Below, piece by piece: positions 36,014 to 45,573 of a stretch of 64,000 nt of DNA (positions are counted from its first letter, which is position 1; each line of letters begins with the position of its first letter). The stretch lies in contig NZ_CP009220.1 in assembly GCF_001277995.1 (NCBI RefSeq), positions 2,604,001-2,668,000 on the forward strand. The letters are read 5' to 3'. The notes under the pieces are model-generated. The model did no database searches, was not told the DNA's origin, and saw only the letters and a program-made list of their open reading frames with translations. Made by a program: the position numbers and the translations under genes. This stretch comes from Corynebacterium deserti GIMN1.010. GTDB taxonomy: Bacteria > Actinomycetota > Actinomycetes > Mycobacteriales > Mycobacteriaceae.

Positions 36014-37017
36014 TAGCCCATCTCCTTGAATAGCTGATCAATTCTGTCAATTTCATCTTCAACGAACTGGTCGAGTTCTTCGCCTTCAAGTGGTGCACTC
36101 ATCCAGTAGTTACGCTCAACTGCGGATTTCCACTCAGGTGTCTCGATAGATTCAGCAACGATTTCCCGAAGTTCTGCGATCTGCTCATCGCTCAAACCAG
36201 GAGGAGCAAACATGGCACGCCAATTGGTCAAGGTCACGTCATAGCCCTGTTCCACCAAGGTGGGGATCTCGGTGCCGGGCAGTCGTTCTTCAGCAGCAAT
36301 GCCCAGTACTTTGAGTCGACCTGCTTCTACCTGTGGGTACATATCTGCAAAACCACCGGTGGAGGCCTTTGCGGTGCCGTTGAGTAGAGCCTGAATGGCC
36401 TCACCACCACCATCGGATGGAATGAAGGTGGTTTCCTGAGGATCAATTCCTGCTGCCAGGGCGATTTCAGTCATGACTAGCTGGTCAAAGGATCCGCCAC
36501 CGGTCCAGGAGACACCGGCAGGGTCTGCACGCCACCCCTCAATCAGCTCTTCAAGAGTGTTATAGGGAGAATTCGCCGGAACGGTGATGATGTCGAATTC
36601 CTCCACCACGCGGGCGATCGGGGTGACATCCTGGATTTTCGCAGGAGTATCAAACTGAATCTGAGCCGCGATGTGACCAGTTCCGCCCACCATCAAGGTA
36701 TTTGGAGCGGTCATAGTGGACAGTTTGCCCAAAGCGATGGTTCCACCAGCTCCAGGGATGTTGACCACCTGAATATTGTTCACGATCTTATTCACGCGCA
36801 TAGACTGCTGCTGCTCACGCTGGAAGGTATCCCAGCCACCACCGGCTGCTGCGGGGGCAATGAGTGTCATGTTGGATCGGATGTCTTCGCCACCAGATGC
36901 GGACTGGATGGAAAAGAATGCGGCAATAGCAGTAACAACAATCGCTGCGATGCCTACAACACTTTGTTTAACTCTAGATTGCGCAGAGCTTCCAGGCTCT
37001 GCTCCTACTTCGGCCAT
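36013..37017 (-). CDS. tctC: TctC, substrate-binding subunit of tricarboxylate transporter
   Basis: 334 residues. N-terminal hydrophobic segment SVVGIAAIVVTAIAAFFSI without a lipobox Cys suggests a membrane-tethered protein, unlike the free periplasmic form of Gram-negatives. Binding protein motifs: LIAPAAAGGGWDTFQRE, NIQVVNIPGAGGTIALGKL, SWTGGGSFDQLVMTEIA. Start placed at 37017 behind GAGAGGGA; an upstream ATG (37053) has a ribosome site too close. First gene of tctCBA. Confidence 0.9.
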   Translation of the reverse strand: MAEVGAEPGSSAQSRVKQSVVGIAAIVVTAIAAFFSIQSASGGEDIRSNMTLIAPAAAGGGWDTFQREQQQSMRVNKIVNNIQVVNIPGAGGTIALGKLSTMTAPNTLMVGGTGHIAAQIQFDTPAKIQDVTPIARVVEEFDIITVPANSPYNTLEELIEGWRADPAGVSWTGGGSFDQLVMTEIALAAGIDPQETTFIPSDGGGEAIQALLNGTAKASTGGFADMYPQVEAGRLKVLGIAAEERLPGTEIPTLVEQGYDVTLTNWRAMFAPPGLSDEQIAELREIVAESIETPEWKSAVERNYWMSAPLEGEELDQFVEDEIDRIDQLFKEMG

Positions 37018-37283
37018 GTTGGGGGAATCCCTCTCGGTCGGACTTTTGGACATCAACCCCTACGTGACTCATATCACTAGTAAGTTGTGGTGTGGAATAC
37101 ACTAAATGGAGTGATGTGACCAGAGAAAGCCCCTGTGGGAAATCTGTAAAAAATACCCCCAATCAGAGGTTTAAAACTCATTGACCTTGCAATATGCGCA
37201 TTGATATCAATAAAAATCATTTAGCGCATGCGCAGTCTCAAGGCGTAATGTGACGTAGTCGTGTGCCAGCTGTGAGCCACCAC

Positions 37284-38045
37284 TCACATGTCAGTAACGT
37301 CCACCATGAACTCAGCAATCGTTTCAGGGTCATCCAAAAAGTCCCGCAACGCCCGAAACGCTGTCGTCTCTTCCACATCTAATCCCCGGCGAAACTCGCC
37401 CTCGTCTGTGAACTCCCAAATATCCGCACCGGGAATCGCCAACAAGATCGGCGAATGCGTCACCATAATGATCTGTGACCCCTCCCGTCCTAAAGTGTAA
37501 AGCTCCGCAAGGATCGCCATCTGCCTGATAAACGATAATCCAGCCTCCGGCTCATCCAACAGATAAAGCCCCTGGTCCGTAAAAACGTCTTGAATTGTGT
37601 GCATCACCGATTCCCCATGCGACATCTGATGATGATTTATCCACCCACTCGGCTGTGTCCATACATCAGTGGCCACGTTGAAATGAGTTTCCGCGCGAAG
37701 GAAATATCCGTACATCGGCAGTGGTCCCCTGCGGATACTCACCGCTCCTCTCAGTGAGTCCTCAAGTGGGTTTTCAAGTAGGCTCTCAACTGAATCCTGA
37801 GGATCAACGTACGCACCACCGTTAACATCGAATCCCGCATTGACGGCAATGGCTTCTAGAATCGTTGACTTCCCGACCCCGTTTTCACCGGTAATGATGG
37901 TGACCGGATGGGTAAACTCGGCCGAACCAAACTCGGCAGCCCCTAACCCGGCCACACCTAACCCTGCCAGTGCTTTCACCGCGGGTACCTCCGCCATCCA
38001 AGAAGTGCCACCTCTCACCTCCACCTGATCAACATATGGCATCAT
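37284..38045 (-). CDS. AAA/ABC-type ATPase, second of a tandem pair
   Basis: 253 residues: Walker A ITGENGVGKSTILEA, SHGES signature-like loop, Walker B LYLLDEPEAGLS, H-loop VTHSPILLAIPG. Single soluble domain of the predicted ATPase type related to RecF/SMC-like AAA_21/AAA_23 proteins. The C-terminal half closely resembles the upstream neighbour. ATG overlaps the neighbour's stop (ATGA). Function unknown. Confidence 0.82.
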   Translation of the reverse strand: MMPYVDQVEVRGGTSWMAEVPAVKALAGLGVAGLGAAEFGSAEFTHPVTIITGENGVGKSTILEAIAVNAGFDVNGGAYVDPQDSVESLLENPLEDSLRGAVSIRRGPLPMYGYFLRAETHFNVATDVWTQPSGWINHHQMSHGESVMHTIQDVFTDQGLYLLDEPEAGLSFIRQMAILAELYTLGREGSQIIMVTHSPILLAIPGADIWEFTDEGEFRRGLDVEETTAFRALRDFLDDPETIAEFMVDVTDM

Positions 38046-38797
38046 TGAACGGCGCCGTCCTCCCCAATCAGAAACTGCGCCACACCCCGCGGATCATCGA
38101 CAAATTCCCGAGCAGCCTGCAAAGGTTCAGCACGTTCAAAATCGATGTGCTCGAAGCCGTCATCAGTAATCGCCACAATGGCAGCACCTGGAATCCCCAG
38201 CAGGATTGGCGAGTGCGTTGCCATAATGACTTGCGCGCCGTCACGAGCAAGGTTTGTCAGTTTCCCCAACAGCTCCACTTGACGAAGCATCGACAGTCCC
38301 GCTTCCGGTTCGTCCAAAATGAACAACCCACCTGTGTGAAACCGCCTGTTGATCACGGCAAAGATGGATTCTCCATGGCTCATCTGATGAAGATCTGTCA
38401 GCGCCCCTTCACCCAGAGATTCATAGTATGACGCCGTGTTGAACATCGTTTCCCCGCGTATAAAAAACGCATCGCGCGGGTTCTTCGAGCGCACCAGCTT
38501 CAAGGAATGATGCAACGGTGAGGCAATTTCTTCTGTGCGATCAAAATAAGCGTGCCGAGATCCACCTGCTGGGTTGATCCTCATTCCAATAGCAATCGCT
38601 TCTATTAGCGTGGATTTCCCCGACCCGTTTTCACCGGTTATCACTGTCACCTTGGTGGTGAGTTCGAGTGGCTTTTCATACATTGCGTGCACCAAAGGCA
38701 ACTGGGAAAGGTACCCCGGCAATACCCCCGGGGGATCCAACAATTCAACTTTGGTGAGAAACACACCTCCCCACGATAGACAATCACGGAAGATCAC
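38042..38797 (-). CDS. AAA/ABC-type ATPase, first of a tandem pair
   Basis: About 251 residues (start uncertain: GTG at 38797, or GTG at 38764 with GGGGAGG very close). Walker A ITGENGSGKSTLIEA, HQMSHGES, Walker B LFILDEPEAGLS, H-loop ATHSPILLGIPG. Paralogue of the next gene, with the same motifs in the same order, arisen by tandem duplication. Divergent from the MFS gene by a few dozen bases. Perhaps the two work as a heterodimer. Confidence 0.82.
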   Translation of the reverse strand: MIFRDCLSWGGVFLTKVELLDPPGVLPGYLSQLPLVHAMYEKPLELTTKVTVITGENGSGKSTLIEAIAIGMRINPAGGSRHAYFDRTEEIASPLHHSLKLVRSKNPRDAFFIRGETMFNTASYYESLGEGALTDLHQMSHGESIFAVINRRFHTGGLFILDEPEAGLSMLRQVELLGKLTNLARDGAQVIMATHSPILLGIPGAAIVAITDDGFEHIDFERAEPLQAAREFVDDPRGVAQFLIGEDGAVQ

Positions 38798-38810
38798 CTA
38801 CGCTAAATCC

Positions 38811-40049
38811 ATGCCAGACCAGAAGCCGACAGCGAATGAGCAGCAACACGCTCACCCTCAACGCACGCGGGTAATCAGTGGCCTCATTTTCGCCCAAATC
38901 ATGGTGGGTGCCTCCAATGGTGTCACGCTGTCGATGGGCAGCCTGCTGGCTGCGCACCTCGCGGGTGCATCGTGGGGTGGTTCAGCAGCAACGCTCACCA
39001 CGATCGGCGCAGCGATTTTCTCCATTCCACTTGCCCGCATGGTCTCCAAATACGATCGCCGCACGTCGCTCAGCACCGGTATGCTATTGGGCTGTGTCGG
39101 TGCCATTCTCGCGATCGTCGGCGCTCAGTTCGGCCTGTTTCCCGTGATCTTGCTGGCATTTTTGTTCATGGGATCGATGTCCGCAGTGAATTTGCAGGCA
39201 CGTTTCGCGGCCACCGACGTCGCCAGCGAAAGCACCCGCGGCCGGGATCTCTCGTTGGTTGTCTGGTCCACCACCATCGGCGCGATCGCAGGCCCCAACT
39301 TATTTGAGCCCAGCGCAAGGTTCAGCCAGGCACTCGGCTTAGAGGAACACGCCGGCGCATATCTGCTCTGTTTGTGCGGCCAGATCATCGCCATCGCTGT
39401 GTGGCGATTCACCCTGCCGAAGGGCCTAAAGCCGGAGGTCATCCCCACCCCGGCAGGCACGAAGAAGAAGCTCAGTCGCACGGCATATCACGCAATCACA
39501 TCGGTAGCCATCGCACATTTCTCCATGGTCGGCCTGATGTCCATGGCCGCCGTTCACATGCAATCACACGGCGCAGCGCTCACCCTCATCGGCTTCACCA
39601 TCAGTTTGCACGTGGCCGCGATGTACGCACTCTCACCAGTATTTGGCCTGATCACAGACAAATTTGGCCGTAACGTTACGATATTCAGTGGCTACGGCAT
39701 GCTCGCGGCATCAGCGGCAGTCCTCATTTTCTGGCCAGAGGCACAGTGGGCCGTGATCACTTCCATGATTTTGCTGGGGTTGGGATGGAACTCGGCGTTG
39801 GTCGGTTCGTCAGCATTGCTTGTCGACGCCACACCTGCTCAAGACCGAACCTACGCTCAAGGTCGCAGCGACTTAACCATGAACGTAGCTGGCGCCGCGG
39901 GTGGTCTCATTGCCGGACCACTGATTACGATCGGCGGCATGCCGATGTTGGCGGGCATTGTTTTTGTCGTGGTGGCGTTCCAAACTGTCCTCAGCGTGAG
40001 AACTAGCCTAAGAACTCCCTCACCACAGCCTCATAACCTGCAACAGTAA
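38811..40049 (+). CDS. MFS transporter
   Basis: 412 residues, 12 predicted membrane segments; motif A-like SKYDRRTSLSTGMLLG after helix 2 and a second LITDKFGRNVTIFSGYG after helix 8. Likely drug/metabolite exporter, substrate unknown. TACGCT ends 6 bases before the ATG, suggesting a leaderless transcript. The last 47 bases overlap the convergent peptidase gene. Confidence 0.82.
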   Translation: MPDQKPTANEQQHAHPQRTRVISGLIFAQIMVGASNGVTLSMGSLLAAHLAGASWGGSAATLTTIGAAIFSIPLARMVSKYDRRTSLSTGMLLGCVGAILAIVGAQFGLFPVILLAFLFMGSMSAVNLQARFAATDVASESTRGRDLSLVVWSTTIGAIAGPNLFEPSARFSQALGLEEHAGAYLLCLCGQIIAIAVWRFTLPKGLKPEVIPTPAGTKKKLSRTAYHAITSVAIAHFSMVGLMSMAAVHMQSHGAALTLIGFTISLHVAAMYALSPVFGLITDKFGRNVTIFSGYGMLAASAAVLIFWPEAQWAVITSMILLGLGWNSALVGSSALLVDATPAQDRTYAQGRSDLTMNVAGAAGGLIAGPLITIGGMPMLAGIVFVVVAFQTVLSVRTSLRTPSPQPHNLQQ

Positions 40050-41328
40050 GCTCCAGGTCCTCCAGATACAGGGCCTCATCGTGGGAGTGCAGCTGAGCGA
40101 GGGTTTCACCCAAGGTGCGCTCCTTGGCATGCACAGCAAAGCCATAGCCCACGCCACCCAAACGGCGTGCAAAGCGCAGGTCTGATCCACCCGAGGAAAT
40201 GATAGGAACAACTGGAGTGTCTGGGAAGAAGTCGCCGTACACCTTTTCAATTGCTGCATACAGTGGTGAGCTCGTTGGACTAACGGTTGCTTCTTCAGAA
40301 ATGAGGTGCTCGATTTCCACCTCAGAAGCAAGATCACCCAGCGCGGTGCGCAACACATCATCCACGTAGTCGTTGGTCTGGCCGGGCAGCGTGCGGATAT
40401 CTAGCTCAAGATATGCGTGCGAAGGCAACACATTAATAGCTTGACCTGCACGGACAACAGTTTGTGCGATGGTCAAGTGTGACACCGCGTGCGCGAACTG
40501 AGCTAATCCCTCGAACTTTTCATACGCCGCAGGATCAGTTCCCTCAAGCAAGGCTTGTTCCGTTGCGGCGTCAAACCGGTAGGCCTGCACAAAGCCTTGC
40601 CAGATATCATCTTTCGCCACGGCCAAGTCTGCTACTGCTATGCGACGCGCCACCTCACCAATCTTGGCGATGGAACTTTCGCGGCCAAACGGCAGCGATC
40701 CATGACCGGCGTCGCCGTGCACATGAATGCGACGCTGCGCAGCGCCTTTTTCACCCACATTCACCACGACAGCATCCGAACCATCGGTGACAGGAAGGTG
40801 GGAGCCACCGGTCTCTGACAGGCAGTTTTTCCAGCTAAACAGGTCTGTGTGTTCTTCAGAAAGCCACTTGGCGCCAAGTCCACCACGCGCCTCTTCATCG
40901 GCGACACCAACGAAGGTGAGGGTGCCGCGCAGTCCGCCTTCTCGCGCTACGGCACGAGTGACCGCAGCCTGCGTTGCTGTAATAAAGAGCATGTCGAATG
41001 CTCCGCGACCCCAAATTTGGCCGTCGGAAATCTCGGCACCGAAAGGATCTTTGGTCCACTTCGGTTCGTCGATAGGCACGACATCGGTGTGGCCCAGCAG
41101 TGTTAAAGGTTCCGCATCGGCGTCAGTGCCGGGAACCGTCGCCACAATGGAGGTTCGCCCGGGGCGAGGCTCCAGCGTGGTGATCTCGACGTTGGGTGTG
41201 CCCTCAAAGAAGCGTTCCAGCGATGTTGCATTGCGAATCTCTTGGCCTGAATCTGGTGTGAGATCGTTGACGCACGCGTTGCGGATAAGTTCTTTCAAAA
41301 GGGTGAGGGTGTCGTCGTAAAGCGTCAT
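40003..41328 (-). CDS. M20-family metallopeptidase (dipeptidase-like)
   Basis: 441 residues. Zn ligands in LLGHTDVVPID (His-x-Asp), WGRGAFDML (Asp), and VADEEARGGLGA with the catalytic Glu pair; late His within FAVHAKERTLGE. Dimerisation domain in the middle (HVHGDAGHGSLPFGRESSI). Cleaves dipeptides or acylated amino acids. Overlaps the convergent MFS gene at its 3' end. Confidence 0.9.
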   Translation of the reverse strand: MTLYDDTLTLLKELIRNACVNDLTPDSGQEIRNATSLERFFEGTPNVEITTLEPRPGRTSIVATVPGTDADAEPLTLLGHTDVVPIDEPKWTKDPFGAEISDGQIWGRGAFDMLFITATQAAVTRAVAREGGLRGTLTFVGVADEEARGGLGAKWLSEEHTDLFSWKNCLSETGGSHLPVTDGSDAVVVNVGEKGAAQRRIHVHGDAGHGSLPFGRESSIAKIGEVARRIAVADLAVAKDDIWQGFVQAYRFDAATEQALLEGTDPAAYEKFEGLAQFAHAVSHLTIAQTVVRAGQAINVLPSHAYLELDIRTLPGQTNDYVDDVLRTALGDLASEVEIEHLISEEATVSPTSSPLYAAIEKVYGDFFPDTPVVPIISSGGSDLRFARRLGGVGYGFAVHAKERTLGETLAQLHSHDEALYLEDLELTVAGYEAVVREFLG

Positions 41329-41488
41329 CTTTTTGTCCTTAAATGTTGTGTGCTCGCGCCCGCCACTTTAGCGCCAACCGCAGGTGGCGGGGCGTAATAA
41401 TTTCTGGTTTCGATGGGGTGTGAAACAAACCGGCTCACAATATGGAGTTTCGAAGAAGTGGCACTACCCTAAATGACAAAACCAATCC

Positions 41489-43123
41489 GTGACAGCCCCT
41501 TCGAGAATGCAGCAAGAGACGACACCTCCTATGGACGGCACTTCGCCACAGACCCCCAATTCCAGCACTCCCCCAGCTCCCGGCGGCGCAATCCCTGCCC
41601 CCGGTGGTGCGATTCCTGTACCTGACGCAGCAACCCCCACCCCGGGTCCGGGTTCGAGCGCGGTCCCATCTAGCGTAGTGCCAGCTCCTGGCGCGGCAAT
41701 CCCCGCGCCGGGCAGTGCCGTTCCGGTTCCTGGGAACAGTGCACCTGTGGTGCCAACGCCTCCAACGCCTCCAGCAGCACCGTCTGTTCCTGCTGCTCCA
41801 TCCGCTCCAGGCAGTGCTGTGCCTGCTCCTGCTGTCCCCGCGCCTGGTTTTTCCGCACCTGGTAGTGCTGTGCCTGCAGCTCCCGGCAGTGCGCTGCCGG
41901 CACCCGGTGCTGCTGTTCCAACCCCACCCGGCGCCGCAACTCCAGGGGTTCCTGCAGCTCCTGGCATTCCTGCTGCTCCAGGCTCTGCGCTACCCGTTCC
42001 CGGCGTGCCAAGCGCACCGGGCGTACCAAGTGCACCGGGTGCTCCCGGCGCAGTGTCTCCTGGAGCCCCCGGCGCAATTCCTCCAGCTCCGGGCGCCCCC
42101 GGCTCCCCCAGCGCTGCCGCCGCTGTTTCCACCCAGCCCAAGCCTGTATTCCCTAATGCAGAGAAGAAACAACGCACCGATGAAGCCGGAAATGCCAAGA
42201 ATGAATTGCCGCTGAGAGTTCGCTTGGCTCAGCCAATTACTCGTAAGCAGTGGGCAATGACCATTGGTGTCTTCGCATTAGGTGCACTGGTCGTCGCGGC
42301 GGTTGCTGTCCTGCTCACGAGGTGGGCGTTCACCACGGACTGGTTGCAAGGATTCGTGGACAAGTACCCCGGCAAATACGAGAATCCGAAAGGTGCGCCA
42401 GAGGGCATCCCACGTTGGTTGGGATGGCAGCACTTCTTCAACATGTTCTTCATGGTGCTCATCATCAGGACGGGCATCCAGATCAACAGGACGCGCAGGC
42501 CGAAGGGATACTTCACGCCAAAGAAGGGCGGCAAGAAGATTTCCCTGACGCTGTGGATTCACCTCGTGTTGGATCTGCTGTGGGTCATCAACGGCGCAGT
42601 GTTCATTGTGTTGCTGTTTGCCACGGGTCAGTGGATGCGGATTGTTCCCACCAGCTGGGACGTGTTCCCGAATGCGATCAGCGCTGGTCTGCAGTACCTA
42701 TCCTTGGATTGGCCAACAGAAAATGGTTGGGCGAACTACAACAGCCTGCAAGAATTGACGTACTTCTTCACTGTGTTTGTGGCGGCGCCGCTGTCGATCG
42801 TGTCAGGTTTCCGCATGTCCAGCTTCTGGCCAAAGAACAATGCGGCGCTCAATAAGGTGTTGCCGATTGGTGTAGCCCGCGCAATCCATATGCCTGTCAT
42901 GGTCTATTACATTGTGTTCGCGTGCGTGCATGTGTTCCTCGTGTTCGCGACGGGCGCACTGCGCAATCTTAACCACATGTATGCAGGTCAGGATGTGGAA
43001 AACTGGGTTGGATTTGGGTGGTTTGTGGCGTCGTTGATCGTCATCATTGGTGGCGTGGTGGCGTTGCGTCCATCGATTGTGGCGCCGGTGGCGAAGCTGT
43101 TTGGTGAGGTTACAGCTCGCTAA
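41489..43123 (+). CDS. Cytochrome b561-like membrane protein with long Pro/Ala/Gly-rich N-terminus
   Basis: 544 residues; start uncertain (GTG 41489, ATG 41507 or ATG 41531, none with a good ribosome site). Residues about 15-215 are low-complexity repeats of APGSAVPAPG type. Residues about 245-535 hold a membrane domain with five or six helices and candidate haem ligands His in WLGWQHFFNMFF, LWIHLVLDLLW, ARAIHMPVMVYYIVFACVHV, like di-haem cytochrome b561/hydrogenase-type b subunits. Probably membrane electron transfer; partner unknown. The Pro-rich arm may cross the cell wall or act as a spacer on the inner side. Confidence 0.72.
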   Translation: MTAPSRMQQETTPPMDGTSPQTPNSSTPPAPGGAIPAPGGAIPVPDAATPTPGPGSSAVPSSVVPAPGAAIPAPGSAVPVPGNSAPVVPTPPTPPAAPSVPAAPSAPGSAVPAPAVPAPGFSAPGSAVPAAPGSALPAPGAAVPTPPGAATPGVPAAPGIPAAPGSALPVPGVPSAPGVPSAPGAPGAVSPGAPGAIPPAPGAPGSPSAAAAVSTQPKPVFPNAEKKQRTDEAGNAKNELPLRVRLAQPITRKQWAMTIGVFALGALVVAAVAVLLTRWAFTTDWLQGFVDKYPGKYENPKGAPEGIPRWLGWQHFFNMFFMVLIIRTGIQINRTRRPKGYFTPKKGGKKISLTLWIHLVLDLLWVINGAVFIVLLFATGQWMRIVPTSWDVFPNAISAGLQYLSLDWPTENGWANYNSLQELTYFFTVFVAAPLSIVSGFRMSSFWPKNNAALNKVLPIGVARAIHMPVMVYYIVFACVHVFLVFATGALRNLNHMYAGQDVENWVGFGWFVASLIVIIGGVVALRPSIVAPVAKLFGEVTAR

Positions 43124-44150
43124 TGTGGCGGGCCTCAACGCGCGCGTAGGCGGATACTTCGGTGACGAAGGATTCATCGTGGCAGGTCAGCACGATGGTG
43201 CCGCCGGATTCTAGGTAGGTGGCAAAGCGCTGGTGGAGGGCAGTGCGGCCGCCGGTGTCGAGGCCGACGTCGGGTTCGTCGGCAAGCAAAAATCGGGGGG
43301 CCCTGGCCAGCGCGGCGTCGGCTTGGGCCAGTCGCAGGTCACGGCTGGACAGATCTAGGGGGTGTTCCTCGTTGGTGCTGCCTGGCACCCATGCAGAAAC
43401 AGTGGAGTCAATGACCTGGTCAATGGGGTTTTGCAGCATAAGTTGCGTATCGGGTTCATCGGCAATCGCGCGCAAGAGCGTTGATTTACCGGAGCCGTTT
43501 TCGCCCTGCAGCCAGAGCACGTCACCGGCACGGACGGTGAGATCAACTGGGCCCACCACAAATTGCGGTGCGGGCTGAGAAAACTGCCACCATCTGCGCG
43601 TTGCTTGGCCACGAGTGCCCACGATGCCGCGGAATTCATGCGGAGTGCCAGCGGTATTCACACGCGGAGGAAGGCGCAGCTCATCCAGGTCAGCCAACAA
43701 TGTGGTGGGCACATCCATCCATGGTTTGTGCGCAGCAACGATGACATCGCCCTCATATGATTCCAACATTGTGATGAGTTGGGATCGCGAGGAGGTATCA
43801 AGACCGGAGAAGGGGTCGTCGAGAAGCATCGTTGGCGCCTCTAAGATGGCGACGGCGCCGATCGCCAGGCGCCGTGTTTGCCCGCCGGAAAGTTGTGCAG
43901 GCGCGCGGTCGAGCAGGCTGTCTAGGCCGAGCCCGATTTTTCGAACCCGTTCCCACATCTGAGCAGGTTCGATGCCACGTTGTTCCAGCCCAAACGCCAG
44001 CTCCTCGGCAACAGTCGCGCGAAGGTAGGTGATATGCGCACGCGGATTGGCGGTCAGCATCACCGCGCCGGGCGTTTCCCTGTAGCGTTTTTCCAATTCC
44101 CGCGTGAGACCGGAACCCGACGGTCCGACGATTTGAGTTAGAACCACCAC
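43110..44150 (-). CDS. ECF-type transporter ATPase, two fused ABC domains
   Basis: About 346 residues; start taken at GTG 44150 overlapping the EcfT 3' end. Domain 1: degenerate Walker A (GPSGSGLTREL, Lys lost) with intact signature APAQLSGGQTRRLAIGA and Walker B TMLLDDPFSGLD. Domain 2: intact Walker A LQGENGSGKSTLLRAI, degenerate signature (DLSSRDLRLAQAD), Walker B FLLADEPDVGLD. So one composite site is canonical and one is dead. Energises uptake by the T and S components encoded upstream. Confidence 0.85.
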   Translation of the reverse strand: MVVLTQIVGPSGSGLTRELEKRYRETPGAVMLTANPRAHITYLRATVAEELAFGLEQRGIEPAQMWERVRKIGLGLDSLLDRAPAQLSGGQTRRLAIGAVAILEAPTMLLDDPFSGLDTSSRSQLITMLESYEGDVIVAAHKPWMDVPTTLLADLDELRLPPRVNTAGTPHEFRGIVGTRGQATRRWWQFSQPAPQFVVGPVDLTVRAGDVLWLQGENGSGKSTLLRAIADEPDTQLMLQNPIDQVIDSTVSAWVPGSTNEEHPLDLSSRDLRLAQADAALARAPRFLLADEPDVGLDTGGRTALHQRFATYLESGGTIVLTCHDESFVTEVSAYARVEARHISEL

Positions 44151-44782
44151 GCCACCCCCACTGCCAAAAGGGGCAGCAACCAGCGACAATGCTTTTCGAC
44201 GCGCCCCTCCACCACATCAACCAACGCCGTACGCGGCCCCGGCCTGTCCAGGCCTGCGACCTCCAAGGGAATTGCTCGCGCGGCACCTGCACTCAGTAAA
44301 TGTGTAATCAGGGGCAAACCCACATATTTCACCGCGCGCACGGGACCTTTGACGCTGCGCCCGCGCAAAGCATTGGCATCACGAACCATCGCCAAGGTCT
44401 GTTTGCCCTGGGGAATCATCTGGAGCGCGGAACCGACGATATACGCCAGCTTGGGCCAGCGATACAGGGATTTTACCAGCTCAGGGATAGTAATCGCCGT
44501 TGCTGCAAGGAGGAAAATGGACATCAATGCACTAAAACGCGCCGTCAACGTCAACGCAATCAACCAGCCATCGGAAGAATACGGCATGTGAATCAACGCC
44601 ATCGAGGCCAACACGGGAACTGATAACAACGCCGTTGAAGCCAACACAGAAACATTACGCACCCGAATCATCGCCACGACCTGCGCAATGATGATCACGG
44701 CCATGCTTAAACCAAGCTTATTAACGCCCAGCACCACAATCCACATGCTGAATGCGCCAATGATCCATGTCAATGGATTCAT
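44138..44782 (-). CDS. ECF transporter transmembrane (T) component
   Basis: 214 residues, five or six membrane helices and the EcfT coupling helices (DANALRGRSV and EVAGLDRPGPR, Arg-Gly and Arg-Pro variants of the ARG motifs). Between the S and ATPase genes, 2-3 bases after the S gene and overlapping the ATPase gene. Confidence 0.85.
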   Translation of the reverse strand: MNPLTWIIGAFSMWIVVLGVNKLGLSMAVIIIAQVVAMIRVRNVSVLASTALLSVPVLASMALIHMPYSSDGWLIALTLTARFSALMSIFLLAATAITIPELVKSLYRWPKLAYIVGSALQMIPQGKQTLAMVRDANALRGRSVKGPVRAVKYVGLPLITHLLSAGAARAIPLEVAGLDRPGPRTALVDVVEGRVEKHCRWLLPLLAVGVAWWF

Positions 44783-44784
44783 GT

Positions 44785-45537
44785 TTAAGCGACGTCCTCC
44801 GGAACCCGCTGCGGAGCCAATGCCCTAGTGGTGCGCTTGGGCAGCGACTTAACCACCACAAACACAATGAGCATAACAATGGCCTTATCCAAAGGATCGG
44901 AAATAAACGACTGCCACGTCACCGATGCGAGCAAAGAGTTACCCATTTCGCGGAAGAGGCTCACCACCGCGCCAGTTCCCACACCTGCGGTTCCGCCATA
45001 CACAAATGCTGCAACCGGAGCCGCCACCGCACCCGTGATCAAACCAATGACCGCACCAGAGATAATTGTGGCGAAGATATTTTTAAACGCACCCTTCTTA
45101 ATCACCACACCGGTCAACCAACCAGTCAGCGCGGAACCTGCAGCAAACGGCAAAGCCAGCGGATTGAACAACGCCCACACCACAGAACTCAACGCACCAG
45201 TTGCCAAACCAGCACTAGGACCAGCCAAAGCTGCGACCAGCACAGTGCCCACCGCATCCAAATAGAGCGGAATGACAAAAGAACCAGTGGCTTGGCCCAA
45301 CAAAATATTGAGCACCAAAGCCACCGGAATGATCGCAATGGTCCTGGCTGGAAGCGTAGGCAGCACACCAACCAACAACGCGATCGTGCCGGCAACATAA
45401 CCCACCAACGTGATTAACGCTTCAGTAGAACCACCCACCGATTCCCAATCGGTAGGCCTAACCAACACCAAATACAGCCAGGTAGCAGCGATGAGTAGGC
45501 CACCAAACGCGACCGAAATTTTAGATGAGCGTGACAT
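44785..45537 (-). CDS. ECF transporter substrate-binding (S) component
   Basis: 250 residues with six or more helices; block FVIPLYLDAVGTVLVAALAG followed by AGLATGALSSVVWALF is typical of S components. Longer than most S proteins (about 180-200). The vitamin or base imported is not evident; the nearby iunH hints at a nucleoside or base, but that is weak. Start at 45537 behind GGGGATT; the longer reading adds 12 residues. Confidence 0.8.
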   Translation of the reverse strand: MSRSSKISVAFGGLLIAATWLYLVLVRPTDWESVGGSTEALITLVGYVAGTIALLVGVLPTLPARTIAIIPVALVLNILLGQATGSFVIPLYLDAVGTVLVAALAGPSAGLATGALSSVVWALFNPLALPFAAGSALTGWLTGVVIKKGAFKNIFATIISGAVIGLITGAVAAPVAAFVYGGTAGVGTGAVVSLFREMGNSLLASVTWQSFISDPLDKAIVMLIVFVVVKSLPKRTTRALAPQRVPEDVA

Positions 45538-45573
45538 AGTAATCCCCATGCAGATCGTCGAATGCAAAAACAA

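Noticed and set aside
41464..42198. Minus-strand 244-codon frame of Gly/Ala/Pro repeats resembling collagen or PE_PGRS protein
   Set aside because: It is the exact antisense of the Pro/Ala-rich arm of the cytochrome b561-like gene; the repeat keeps several frames open on both strands.
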